Positions 52,926 to 64,000 of a DNA stretch of 64,000 nt are shown here, in pieces. The position numbers and the translations under genes are program-made. Each line of letters begins with the position of its first letter. Within the stretch, counting starts at the first letter, position 1. Below the pieces are notes generated by a model. It did not search any database. It was not told where the DNA came from and worked only from the letters and a program-made list of their open reading frames with translations. The stretch is from Dipetalonema caudispina (lineage: Eukaryota; Nematoda; Chromadorea; Rhabditida; Onchocercidae), in assembly GCA_013365325.1 (NCBI GenBank), contig JABVXV010000261.1, positions 25,195 to 89,194 of the forward strand, read 5' to 3'.

Positions 52926-54044
52926 TCAGAAATGCCAACGCCCTTGTTTTGGTTTATATCCCAGCTTATTGGCTACCCCTTCATAAACCGGTGATTCGCC
53001 ATATGCACAGTATTGAGGTGGATCCGTAAATCGTCGTTTTTGTACCTGCAACTCATCAAATAAAAGATTCCATCATAGATTTAAGTAGTAGAATTGTACC
53101 TCTAATTAAAGCCAACAAAACAAAACTGTAGTTGGTACTAATAAACGAATTTAATAAATCATGATGAAAAAAAACTATACTTTAACATGGTAACCGTCAC
53201 ACAGCGGACGGTTTCTTGTTGCTTTGCATCCGCAGATGCTGTATTCTCCATCTTTTTCAACTTCGAAATGTACCGGTCTTAGCATTGTGACACCTTCTGC
53301 ATGATGACTGCCATCACACCACGGCTAAAATGTCACGACTATCATGATATCAATGGACTAGAAAAAGAAACATAATAATTTTGAATGGATCTATTTAAAT
53401 CAGCAAGATAAGTCCATCAAGTTCGCAAATCACAATTTTGCTATCTGCAGAATGAATATTTACCTGTTTTCCGGAAAGACCACACGAACACCAGGAATAC
53501 TTCTCACCTTTCCTTAGTTTCAATCTTATTGGTTTGTTGTCCAAGCATACACCTATTTCGGGATACAGAACGGCCGAAGGATTCAACAATTTCACATTAC
53601 TTACTGCACGCGATATAACTTTACAAACCTAAATTTTAAGGCCACAATTCTCAAGTGTCATATAACTTACAATAAACACAACTGGAATATAAAATGAATG
53701 AGAATATGTACTCTTATCTCTTCTTCTCATATAATATATACGAGATATAGTAATTGTTTTGATCGATTTTGCATAATCCTTGGATCACATCGAACCCACC
53801 GCATTATAATATATATACATATATCAAATTTTTACCACCTAATTCCTTCTTCATGAAATACTGTCAACTTTTCGAGGTTAACTTTCAATAATTATAGAAT
53901 TATTTTTTATCATTGATAACATCTAATTTTGATTAGTGTGAATAAAATTACAAACATATGAAGCCTTATAAAGAAAGAATGAAACTTGTTTAACTAATTG
54001 TAGCATTAAAAACTTACACTATGAACATCTCGGATGTTACTCAT
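52926..54044 (-). CDS. CISD3: Double-CDGSH iron-sulfur protein, CISD3/MiNT-like
   Basis: A small mitochondrial [2Fe-2S] protein with two CDGSH fingers in one chain. Exons: 54044-54018, 53628-53464, 53324-53181, 53045-52926, giving 151 aa with all junctions in frame. Finger 1 is CSCGLSGKQPWCDGSH. Finger 2 is CGCKATRNRPLCDGYH, where the usual Ser/Thr/Ala before His is Tyr. The tail KVQKRRFTDPPQYCAYGESP extends past the second finger. The first exon encodes only MSNIRDVHS, and the start is supported by a clean GTAAGT donor. The next residues (VCKVISRAVSNVKLL) could form a targeting helix. Its stop lies 92 bp from the aldolase stop on the opposite strand, so the 3' UTRs probably overlap. Confidence 0.91.
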
Positions 54045-55440
54045 CTTATCCAATCCGTTTCTAATTATTGATCAGCTGAAAAGTTACTCAAAATAGTTTA
54101 AAAGTCTGATGAAAATCAAAAAACACAACGATATTTCTCACCGTTAATTCATTCCTATTTTAACAGGTATTAATCTAAAAAAAAAAAAGTATGACAAATC
54201 AATTTTATATTTAGCAATATTCCCGATAATAGACCAACCAATCTAGAAAAGGATAACAAAAAAAAAAAAAAAAAGAGCCTAGACCTGTCCATCTATCAAC
54301 TACTCCATCATCCTTGGCCAATGCACAGACAGACAGACAGACGGATAGACAGACACAATGCAGTACTATGAGAATCAAACAGCATATTGCAGCGGAATTG
54401 TTTTAATTTTAATAGAAATTAATTTTGATCTTTTTTTTTTTTGCATTCAAATAAGCTATAAGTAATGAATAAATAACAAGACTAAATGTAAAAATTTAAA
54501 TAACATTAAATTCATTACATTATCAAAAATTTTATTTTCAAATGACAAAAAAAAAAAAAAAAAAAAATTTGTGGAAAATTTCAAGTAAATTTAATTTAAA
54601 AATAAACATGAAAGATTAATTTAATTTAATTGCTAAATTTTATTAGCATATAAAAAATGATGCATACGAATACATGCAAATGCATGTAACATGCTGAGAA
54701 ATATGCGAAATATACTTGAGAGCTGTTATATTTGATGCAAAAAATTTTGCGGGCAATTTAATTTTGAAATTTTTGCTTACACTTTTCTGAATTATATTTC
54801 TAATTATAATTGAATGTATTCTTCCTGAAATTTTAAAACATATATCCGGAATCTTGTAATACATCTTTAACATACGGAATATTATATTTGTATACATTTC
54901 TACCCTGCATCATTAGTAAGAGCAGTAGAAATTATAATAATTTTTAACAATATACTTTACTTTTTTTTTTTTTTTTTTTTTTTGCTTGATGTAATAAAAA
55001 TTCCCCAGGAGAATATATTGGAGGAGAAAGTAAAAAAATAAAGAGTTTAAGTACCTGATTAATTCATATTTTATTTCGAAATTTCCTATAATGCATAATT
55101 GTTTATTAGTTTTTTATTTACATACAATTCTAATAAGACTTAGCATGGTGTTATTTGTGTTAATTATAGAACTAAACTGATAGAGGTAATGAAATTTAAA
55201 TTATGATCATTACGAATAAGAAGAATTACAACTATAGGCTTACATAATGATCAAATTTATCTGATGATTTAAAGACTTAAAAATGGTACAATTCGGCCGA
55301 TTGAATTCTTTTTCCGTTGCAATCGAAATATTTTCAAGTTAAAAATTAACACATTTAGGTACTGTTTACTTGAAAGATTTGATGATAAGGAAATTTTCTT
55401 TTCGAAGTAATCAGCAGTGATTTGTTGTTGTTTACAGAGA
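54045..55440. other. Divergent intergenic region, no gene seen
   Basis: It lies between the CISD3-like gene (minus) and the small membrane-protein gene (plus). It contains a CAGA tetranucleotide repeat at 54325-54357 and poly-A/poly-T runs near 54265, 54550 and 54970. Open frames here are low in complexity. Confidence 0.55.
54325..54357. repeat. (CAGA)n tetranucleotide microsatellite
   Basis: ACAGACAGACAGACAGACGG followed by ATAGACAGACACA forms a short, slightly interrupted tetranucleotide array. Confidence 0.9.
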
Positions 55441-55620
55441 ATGGAATCGATAGATCAGAATAAACGTGAGATGAAACATATCCCAACGGAAGATCTCAGA
55501 AGAGTGATGTCACATGTTTGTGAAGGTTTATCATTCATTTGCTTTTGTCTCCTCATCCTATTCGTATGTCCCATGATATCATTCTTTATTATGATGCAAA
55601 AATCTCAAAAAATGGACTAG
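55441..55620 (+). CDS. Small single-pass membrane protein, 59 aa, function unknown
   Basis: A single-exon frame starts MESIDQNKREMKHIPTED and ends in TAG. A hydrophobic segment of about 25 residues (GLSFICFCLLILFVCPMISF) follows a charged N-terminus, and a short Lys-containing tail follows. The ATG sits three bases after TTGTTGTTTACAG, a good isolated acceptor that fits trans-splicing and supports the start. The stop lies only 172 bp upstream of the ASPM start on the same strand, so the two could share a polycistronic transcript. I do not recognise the family, and a chance frame is possible but less likely given the acceptor. Confidence 0.5.
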   Translation: MESIDQNKREMKHIPTEDLRRVMSHVCEGLSFICFCLLILFVCPMISFFIMMQKSQKMD

Positions 55621-55792
55621 CATTTTTGTAAAGGATTAGGATGATTTAATCTGATTGATTTGAAGTAGCGACAATCTAATGAGAAACTATTTGATTGATT
55701 GATCTTTCGGGAAATTTTATCTTGTTGTGCAACCAAAAGAGAGTTGTAGAGAGTGACCAGATAATGGTTTTAATTCTGGTAATAATTTAAAT

Positions 55793-58700
55793 ATGATACG
55801 ATTTGTAGGGGAAGTAAGCGGTGAACACCGTGAAGGCACTAACATTTGGGACCATTTATCAACATCGATGTACAACAGTGTTTTTTCATGTTCTTTGCTG
55901 CAAAATAAGTTTACATCTACTCCCTATCATAATTTCCCGAATCTTGGAAAAAATACCGTTTACGAATCACAATTGAATTCATCCCGTCACTTTTCGCAAA
56001 GCCAAGCATTTCTGAAGAACATATGTGACAAACAGGTAAAATTTTTCTTTATTACTTTCCGAACTGATTTTTCTTTAATAAGGATTTAGCTTCTGGGAAC
56101 GTTTAAATATTACAAAATATGAGAAATTTCTTTAATTCCGTGTATGGTTTTTTATCAAATGCCTGCTAGTATATACTTCAGTATTGAGAATGTATTTACT
56201 TGTTATTACTTATTATTTCGATATCATTTCGACCAATTTCTATAAATCGCTGTCAGTTTTTGGAAAAACAAGTATCTGGTATAGAAGAAAAGGCATTTTG
56301 ACTTCTCACTGAAATTCAAATTTTCTAGCAGGATGCTTTATTTTCTGTTCCGTATAGTCCTTCGAACAGACGAATAATCCGGCAGAAAACATCCTCAGGT
56401 ACAAATTCTGCTGCTATCTCCGAGTTTTCTTTTTTTTTTTTTTTCAAATTGCCAGTTGTGCATCGTTCCCATACATTCTCAAGTGCAAGGACAGTTGAAG
56501 GGTTGCATCTGCGCCTGAATTGAATTACTTGAAAAGCTTTAATCTGTGCTTTTGGTTCTCCTTTATGAGTGGGTTTATGTTGTTAATTTATGTGTTTGTT
56601 GAAAATAATACTCCAGTTTTCAGCTGATGATATCTATAATGCTCGCTCCGGAGTTTCGTTATATTTTTCACCTGGTACCAACGCCTCAAACACGACAATG
56701 AAGAAGAAACTAGAACTGCTGAAAAAAAGACATGAACTACGAAAAACAACAATTAAAAGTAACTCGTAGTCTTTCGAGAAAGAAACTTTCACTGAATTTG
56801 TCCAATAGTCTTCAGAATTTTCTCTCCGAAGTTCAGTGACATGCAAGTTTTCTAGAATCGAGTTTGTCTCATGATCACATCAGTCTGCTCGAGACGGAAG
56901 GGAAATCCTCAGTTTCTGAGGCAACGGATTCTATTAATGGCCATGAAGGAATTGAAAATATTAACGCCTCACTTCAATTTCTACTGAATTCCACTTCAAA
57001 TTCCAGCAAAGCAACAAACGCCACTGATGTTGTCCAGCCGTTAGTACATGAAGGTATAATACTCGAAGTTCAATTATTTAACCTTTTTGTTTAGCTGCGT
57101 TGGTATTACAATTTTCTCCATGTACCTTTATTCGAGTTTCTCACTGAATTATACAAAAATTATCGTGCAAACTTATATCCAAAGAGAAAATTGTGACTAT
57201 AGTTCTGCTCTGGCCAAGATTAAGTAAATTTGATTTAAAATCTAGCAAAAAATCATATTTTTTCTGCGCGCTTGGTCATCTCTTATATTACTCAGTTGCG
57301 CTCCTTTTACATTCTTCCTTCCGAGATTTTCTGGAGTTCTCAATTACTTGCTTGATATTATTTGATTTTTCTTTTAGGAATATCTCTTTTGCAGATCGAT
57401 GCAAGAAAACAGAAATGGATAAGAAATTAGCTCACCTAACATTACTAACATCATGGTTGAATTACCTGCTTGATGAAAAAAGTGACGCCAACAACAGCAG
57501 CGAAATCCTAGCTAGGAGCGAGAGAGGTAGCCGTACATGGTTTATTTCAAAAAGTTTTTCTAACTTCCATTTCCATTTTTTGCATTTTTAACACTTCTTT
57601 ATTGCTGTCTATGCATTACTTGAACCCTAGATGCTGACCTGTACTTGAGGAAACTACTAACTTCGGGAAATGACATTCTGGCGATGAAAGATAATGAACC
57701 GCAAAATAACATCAGTTATAAATGTTTCATGGCTACAAATGAACTCAGTGAAATGCGAGCCAGGTAAAGTTGAACTAGCTGAAAATTAACTGAAAAATTA
57801 CAAAGTTGATTTTAAGTCATTTTTTCTGCATTCAAAAGCTTTTCAGATTTCATCTATTATACGAAAACTCACCGATCCCAAATGATATTGTTACCGTCGT
57901 AAAAGGTGGTAAAATTGCAATTAGAATGGATAGGCGAGTTTACGCTGATGTTGGCAAGTTTCTTTCTTGAATTAATTCGGAATGAGATTTGGTATTAAAG
58001 TACTAATTTAACACTGGAAATCCTTATAAACTATCAAAAAGTTGTGGTTGTGACAATTTCAGGACTACAAGCGAAATTGCTCAGTGTACTTTTGAGCTTT
58101 CATCCATTCTATCTTCAATTGGGCCTGGAGACCATCTTGTCCAGTACTATAGGAATAAGGATCGATTGCAAAAACCAGCTCAGAATTATTGCTTCTGTAG
58201 TTACCCAAAACGTCTTTAAGAACCCCAAAATCATGAATAATCGGAAATACGTGCAGGGAAGAACAAAGTAAGTTTCTCAAGTCCGAACATGGGGGATTTT
58301 TTATTATCAGATCAAATCACTTTCAGCTTTTTCAGGATTCTCATCAATGATCGAGGCGCGGAAGCCCTTCTACAGCATTTCTTGATTAAAATATGCCAGT
58401 TTTTATTTATTGTTGACAAGGCATGGCGAGAAAGCACAGTGTCGAGAAAATACCGCTGTCTTTTTGTTAAATGGTCAACTTACAAGGTAGGAATTTTTTT
58501 TTTTGTTAAACATAAACTACCTCCTTGATTGATCAAAATATCTATATTGCAGAGTATCAGTGATGTGGTGGCAATGTTAAGTCGGGAACTGATGACTGGT
58601 ACCAGCAATTTGCCGAGAACTCTTTCCCGTTTGGGTCTTTTTCTGGATCGTAAACAAGGATTTTTTGAGCAGTTTCAATACTATGTAACTGATCTACGGA

Positions 58701-61700
58701 AGGACCTAAGTAATGGAATGATTCTTGGGTAATAATTTCCTGACATGTTTCTGCGTAATGTTTAATGTTAAGCATCAAGATTTAATTTAAAAAGAAGTAA
58801 ATTTCAGACGGGCAGTAGAGATTTTAGCTAATCTACAGTATAACACAGTGATACATTGTTTGCGTGATCCTGGTGGTGATCGACTTCGTAAAGTGAGCAA
58901 TGTTAAAACAGTGATTGATTTTGCGAAACGAAAAGGAATTCTTCCTGAAGGTGATATAGATTTTTTTATCTGTTGAGGTTTGAGAAATGAGCTTTTTTAA
59001 AATAATCCTTGGGTAATGATTAAATTTGTTGAAGGCTTGCATGTAAATATCGATGGTATCGTGCAAGGAAATATCGATGAAATAATATCACTTCTTTGGA
59101 GATTTATTGGCAAAGAATTGGTACGATATCAGCATTTTTAACTTCTCTTTGAACTGATTTTGCAACTTATTGTAAAATTCATATATTTTCGGTTTTTGCT
59201 TATAGAGCGATGTCAATGAATCAGATAATTGCGATGCTAAGATTGATTCGATATCTCAACAGCTTCTGAGCCTGTTCGGCATATCATATGAGGTAAGAGT
59301 AAATTCGTGAATGTTCATATGAGCCCATTTAATTTACAGAGTAAAATAAATAGGTTCATTCGCACAAAATATTTTTCGGCTTTTTAGATACGAAATCCTT
59401 TAGAACTTGCTGACGGAAAATTGTTTTCCTTATTATGGAAGCAATATTATTCATACGGCAGACCGTTTGAGCTCTTCGAGGGCACAACAATTTTGGAGCA
59501 AATTGCAAATGCTGTAAGCTTATTACCAATTTACCGATCATCATGATTTTACTTAAATAGATAACTGAGCATCAATTAAGACCACGAATCGTTTGATTGA
59601 ACTTTGATTCATCAATAACTATATATATATGTATTATAGGCTGAGTATCACTTTGGGATCCCGTCGTTGATGTTGGTGAAGTGGAAAAACACACCTGAAG
59701 AAAAAGCGCTCTGTCTCTTCACCAAAATTTTCATATCACGCATATATGAATGTTATAAATTAACTTCTGCTGCAGTCATAATACAACGTGCCTTCCGACG
59801 ATATCGCAGAACCTCCAAGATGAATTATGATATTCCTCATGAAGTAATCCTTTTTGAATAAGTGTAAACTTCCATGGATTCATTTTTGACATTTTTTCAT
59901 CGTTTTTACTTTTTTCCAGAAAAGCACTTTTATGTATAAGAATTCTGTAAATTGTAGAAATAAGAAATAAGCCAAAAGGTTATGCAAGGCTAGCAGTTCC
60001 AGTTTTGTTAAGAGTGAAACTGAAGAAAATTTTATATGAAGTGGAAGGTGGACCATGATAAGTTTCATTGTTGCTTACATCCCTGAATACCTTGTATTTA
60101 TCTTCCAGGTTTGTTTATCTTCCATTATCTTTCAGGTTTGTGCACCATATCAGTTAACGGGGTTATCTCAAATAATAACGGAAGGTTCGAAGCAAATGAA
60201 GGCCTTAATCACAGTGCAGGTAAATCAATATTTCAATGATACGTTCATATACAAATAGTTGAAGTATTTATATTTCAAAAGAACACAGTATAAAAACAGT
60301 ATGCCGAAGCGAAAAAAAAACTTATCAATTACAGTTGTCTTTTAATTTTATACAAACCTCCGAAAATTTGTTAGTCTTAAATCAATTTTTTCCATGTTTT
60401 ATTTGTATATTTCCAGCGATACTTTCGTGGATGGCTTGCACGGACACTTTACCGAAAGATCAAAAGTGATAAGGTTTTGCAACAACGAGAAGCAAAAGCA
60501 ATTATCATACAAGTACGCTACATATATCAATTACACCAGTTGTATTAAATATGTTATATTTTTCAAGAGCGTTTATAGAAAATAAATATATATTGTACAT
60601 TTGAAATAGATTCGCATAAGTGTGCTTGATATTTCGTCCAAAAGTTTCTACAGTGGTATTTGTTCCTCAGAAATATTTTTAACTTATATTATTGGAGTCA
60701 TGTTATACTTTAATGTTTGATGTCTTATTGTTTCCGGCTATCGCTTCAGAAATATATCCGTGGGTGGCTTGCACGAACATTTTATCAGAAGCTGTTATAT
60801 GAACAGAATACAAGGAAACGGGAAAATGCATTAATTGTTATACAAGTAAGTTTTTTGTGATAGGCTGTTTGTTGAACTACATATTAGTTTGCCTGGACTG
60901 TTATTGATTGCAATTTTGAAAATACATTTGCTTTTGGCTGGCACATAAATCCAAAATGCAGAACAAAAGGATTTTGCAAAGGCGGGAGAATGCGACACAC
61001 GTTTTACAGGCAAATGTAAAAATATGGAATTGCCTGATTGACGCATACATCCAACATGATTAAGAAAAACTGAAGATTAGAAACTTGTACATGAATGGTA
61101 AGTAATAGGAAAGCCTAAGAAGTTTTGATTCATAAAATTCACTAAAATGAACGCTTGCATTTTTTTCTTCTGTTTTTTATCATGTGTAATTTCGAAGTTT
61201 TTACTTTTAGAGGTGTATACGTGGCTGGTTAGCACGAGTACATTATCGGAATTTCCTGCACGAAATATTTTTACATAGGCGCGAAGATGCTGCAGTTACG
61301 TTGCAGGTAATGTTCGAACTTGTCGTGATTTTGAGACTCTAATGGGGATGGAATCCGGAGTTATTCTTCTTCCCATCATGATTCTTTTTCTTTAAACGAT
61401 TTTAGCGGTATGTTCGTGGTTGGATAGCCCGTAAAAACTACCGTGAAATGCAACATGAAGCAGCCCAATCTAAACAAGAATATGCAGCAATCACTTTACA
61501 GGTATATTAGATATTGTTGTTTTTTACCAGCTTCATGCAATGCCTTTACAATTTTATATGTCATATACTTTTTTAAATTAAACTTTTTGCTTTTCAAGCA
61601 TGGGCGAGTTTGAGTCTGGAAAAAATCCCGGTAGATACATAAATTTCCATTATTTTAACGTTTCCAGCGATATTTGCGTGGATGGATAGCACGGAGAAAC

Positions 61701-63504
61701 TACAGGCTAATGCACCAGAAAGAAATGGTTTTTCATGAACAAGAAAATGCAACATTTATCGCACCCGTGGGCGTTTCTTGGAATAATGTAACAGTTAAGC
61801 TGGATCGCAGGCGGTCGTTTTCTACTAAGTCTAAAAGTTTTTTTGCAATGATTAGTGTACGATCTCTTTGAAGCCGTTGAGTTTTCTCCCAAAGCTTCCC
61901 CGACATTTTAATTCTTATAATTTCCTGTCCATGCTTAGTTTATGCAGTCTAGTGAGTAGTACAAAGGAAAATAATAAGAATTGGATTAGCTGAAGTGGAG
62001 GAGTTATATGTTTATAGAAATTCAAGAAATACTAATTAGGAATTTGCAGAATTCCATTTCTGTCACCGAGTGTTCGAATAATAAATTTGGGAGCAAAATA
62101 TGTGGATGCAAGGTTACCAGTAGTGCAGAATGTCTACGGATGTTACGTGGGCTAAGAAGACAGCATAATCGCTTGCGGATTAAACGTCAGAAGTTTTTAC
62201 AAGCTGTCGAGGTATTCTATAAATTACACCAAGTTAATAGTAAGGAGCGGCATCTTTTTCTGATTTTAGAAGCTATTCATAATGTTAGTAAATATTGCAG
62301 GATAAAATCAAAATTGCACTACTGCTTAAAACAGAGAGAGATCGACGAATAAAAGCTGCCACAGTATTGCAGGTACTTTTTCTCCTAAGAGGATGACAAA
62401 ATTAAGATTCAGATGTACCATATTTTTTAATCGCACAAAATTTGCAGGCATGGTGGCGTGGGTATCTTCTTCGCAAGCGTTACATAGCAATTCGTAATAA
62501 AAGAGCTGTGAATTGTACTGACGATCAAGTAGCAGCGTCGAGTGAGAAACGATCTGAAAGAATGCAACCGATTATAAATCGCGTGATGAATGCAATGAAG
62601 AATTTAAACTCAAAGCATCTTTATACTCGTTACAAAGCTACTGAAGTTTTGCGTTGGTTTTATTTATTTAGAGGAATAGAGTACTACCCAGTTAGTTGTG
62701 ATTTTATAAAATATGGCTTTATTTTGCATACTACTTGTCAACATTGACATGGACTGATTTAACCCTCGTTATTTTCATGAAACATTTTAGAAAAATTTGT
62801 CGGTTTATCAGAGCTGTGCGCTCAGTATGTGTTTAACAACGATGGTCTGAAGTGTATTTTGGATTCCTTGGACGGCTGCAATCGTAGTATTGGATCAACT
62901 GAAGTGGTGATTCCTCTTTGTTCAATCTTATGGAGTGTATTGAAGGTTTCTAATTTCATTTAAATTTCACTGATAGCACATTTAAATAAGATATTGTGAT
63001 ACAGTGTTATTATTTTTGTTTAAATTTCAGAAATAAATAGTATTTTATGTGTCTATATTATGTTAAGAAGGCAAAAAACGTAATTTCAGTTCAAAATTGT
63101 TCAAAGTAAACTCGACGAACAGCGTCGACAAGATATTGTGAAACAGTGTTATCATCTCATATTAGCATTTCACAGAGTTCCGAATGTGGTGACAGATTTA
63201 AGTGCAGTTATAGTGACATTAAGTGGGAACAGTAAACAGGTGAGCATTTTTAAAATTTCTATCATTTTACTGATGTACAAGACTAATTTGTACATTTATG
63301 AGTTGCTGATTCCACTATGAGCTAAGTTGGCAACATGGCCTTGTCAGATTTCCTCTTTTTATCAATAAATTATTGGGTAATTATTTTCAGTATAAAAAGG
63401 CGCCCTATTTTGTTGCGAAATTGACGAAGCGATTTGCTAAATTATCAGAATGCGACGAGAGAGTTATTGCACTCCGAAGACTGCAAAATTGTTTGCTAAA
63501 TTAG
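55793..63504 (+). CDS. ASPM: ASPM / abnormal-spindle homologue (aspm-1)
   Basis: A spindle-pole and minus-end microtubule protein. Exons: 55793-56035, about 56330-56398, 56624-56758, 56856-57053, 57395-57526, 57631-57763, 57847-57953, 58063-58267, 58336-58486, 58553-58728, 58808-58950, 59035-59120, 59206-59292, 59388-59513, 59640-59843, 60136-60219, 60417-60512, 60750-60845, 61211-61306, 61406-61501, 61668-61787, 62050-62211, 62301-62372, 62448-62652, 62791-62945, 63090-63239, 63391-63504; about 1,210 aa. KLLSVLLSFHPFYLQLGLET marks the conserved segment before the CH domains. CH1 spans about 58553-59120 and CH2 about 59206-59843 (YHFGIPSLML). IQ motifs follow (VIIQRAFRRYRR, then five RGWLAR/RGWIAR exons and WWRGYLLRKRY). 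The C-terminal armadillo-like part contains GCNRSIGSTEV. One intron is GC-AG. The protein is far shorter than the vertebrate one and has no evident N-terminal ASH domain. Splicing at 59844-60135 is uncertain. Confidence 0.92.
57954..58062 (+). other. GC-AG intron in ASPM
   Basis: The exon ends GATGTTG and the intron begins GCAAGTTTCT. The next exon (GLQAKLLSVLL) follows CAATTTCAG. Using the GT four bases later would put that well-conserved exon out of frame. Confidence 0.85.
60417..61787 (+). repeat. Array of tandem 96-nt IQ-motif exons in ASPM
   Basis: Exons 60417-60512, 60750-60845, 61211-61306 and 61406-61501 are each exactly 96 nt (32 codons), phase 0 at both ends. Each starts (R/K)(Y/C)xRGW(L/I)AR and ends in IQ or LQ. 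The fifth, 61668-61787, keeps the same 32-codon core. The IQ motif is split by the intron right after Gln. Confidence 0.92.
60920..61009 (+). pseudogene. Decaying IQ exon in ASPM
   Basis: A 90-nt open stretch between two intact IQ exons still reads KYICFWLAHKSKMQNK...ENATHVLQ, alignable with KYIRGWLART...ENALIVIQ of the preceding exon. The key Arg-Gly and the second Arg are replaced (R to C, G to F, R to H). The expected acceptor AG before it is absent (TTTTGA), and the donor reads GCAAAT instead of GTAAAT. Skipping it keeps frame. A shortened exon 60962-61009 using an internal TGCAG is possible but unproven. Confidence 0.6.
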
Positions 63505-64000
63505 ATTAGCAGAATTTTATTATTTATTTCAAATGTTATTTTTTTTTATGGCAAAAATGAACACTCATTGTAATGCAAGAAATGAATTGATTCCTATTAG
63601 TTCTAGAAACTTTACCTCAACTTATTGTTTCATCCCATACGATTCAAAGTTAAAGCTTTTGTTACAACTTTGTATTTCATATTACTTTCCTCACATTACT
63701 CATTTACATAATCTTTACTTGTAAACAATATGCTTTCACGTTACTTTAACAATTCGCAATACGAATTTAGTTGTGATTTCGAAAAACAATTTAATATTAT
63801 CCCTCAAATATTTAATACTTAAAGTATCTCTTCAATGTAATTTTACTTTTACACGTTAGTTATTTACGTGTCATGTTTGAAAGCAATTAGTTACTTTTTT
63901 AATTTCATATTTGAAATTTTTTTGAATCAAAGCTCAGTTTTGAGGACTATACGTTACTGAATTCTATTTCCACCCTAAAATTAAGTTCATAAACATTACA
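63505..64000. other. Sequence downstream of ASPM, no gene seen
   Basis: About 500 bp follow the ASPM stop. They should contain the 3' UTR, and no further exon is recognisable. Confidence 0.5.

Noticed and set aside
54643..54897. 84-codon minus-strand frame in the CISD3 upstream region
   Set aside because: It is Ile/Lys-rich with low-complexity composition and no splice context.
60962..61009. Treating the 48-nt remnant as a normal ASPM exon
   Set aside because: It needs both a GC donor and an internal acceptor, and the sequence upstream is clearly the rest of a decayed unit, so the gene model skips it.

Overview
This is a strongly AT-rich, intron-dense eukaryotic window with many long poly-A/poly-T runs and one 100-N scaffold gap. 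The gene content (a full UNC-79 channel accessory protein, a tyrosinase with C-terminal ShK domains, an ASPM/aspm-1 homologue, short GT-AG introns with TTTCAG-type acceptors, and start codons lying just downstream of isolated acceptors) points to a nematode, most likely a clade III spirurid/filarial-type worm. The species cannot be named from the sequence alone. Gene names below come from recognising the translated exons, and exon borders were set by hand from splice signals and reading-frame continuity.

Layout. 1-17.5 kb: a minus-strand unc-79 gene, 27 exons in the window, with its C-terminal end off the left edge and its first coding exon not found. 19.9-22.9 kb: a minus-strand two-exon gene of unknown function whose single intron holds the assembly gap. 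24.0-29.0 kb: three compact minus-strand housekeeping genes in the order MRPL16, PGAP2, LYAR, closely spaced head to tail and possibly co-transcribed. 29.9-30.3 kb: a possible small gene encoding decapeptide repeats. 30.7-35.5 kb: plus-strand mitochondrial GrpE (GRPEL1) and a PP6-like protein phosphatase with a basic N-terminal extension. 35.5-42.7 kb: a gene-poor, AT-rich stretch. 42.7-48.0 kb: a plus-strand secreted tyrosinase with two ShK domains. 49.0-50.2 kb: a minus-strand ubiquitin-RPS27A fusion. 50.7-52.8 kb: a plus-strand class I fructose-bisphosphate aldolase with an unusual N-terminal hydrophobic segment. 52.9-54.0 kb: a minus-strand double-CDGSH (CISD3-like) gene, tail to tail with the aldolase. 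55.4-63.5 kb: a plus-strand small membrane protein followed by the ASPM homologue, with two CH domains and an array of IQ exons.

The genes do not form one pathway. The themes are mitochondrial function (MRPL16, GRPEL1, CISD3), ribosome and nucleolus (LYAR, RPS27A, MRPL16), GPI-anchor processing (PGAP2), neuronal NALCN-channel support (UNC-79), cuticle or phenol-oxidising chemistry (tyrosinase) and the spindle pole (ASPM). The most interesting signals are the tandem 96-nt IQ-exon array in ASPM with one visibly decaying copy, three GC-AG introns supported by frame, two G-run junctions where the frame fails by one base, the unknown two-exon gene, the possible decapeptide-repeat gene and the exact 121-bp duplication flanking the scaffold gap. 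No CRISPR array, tRNA, rRNA or recognisable transposase was seen.
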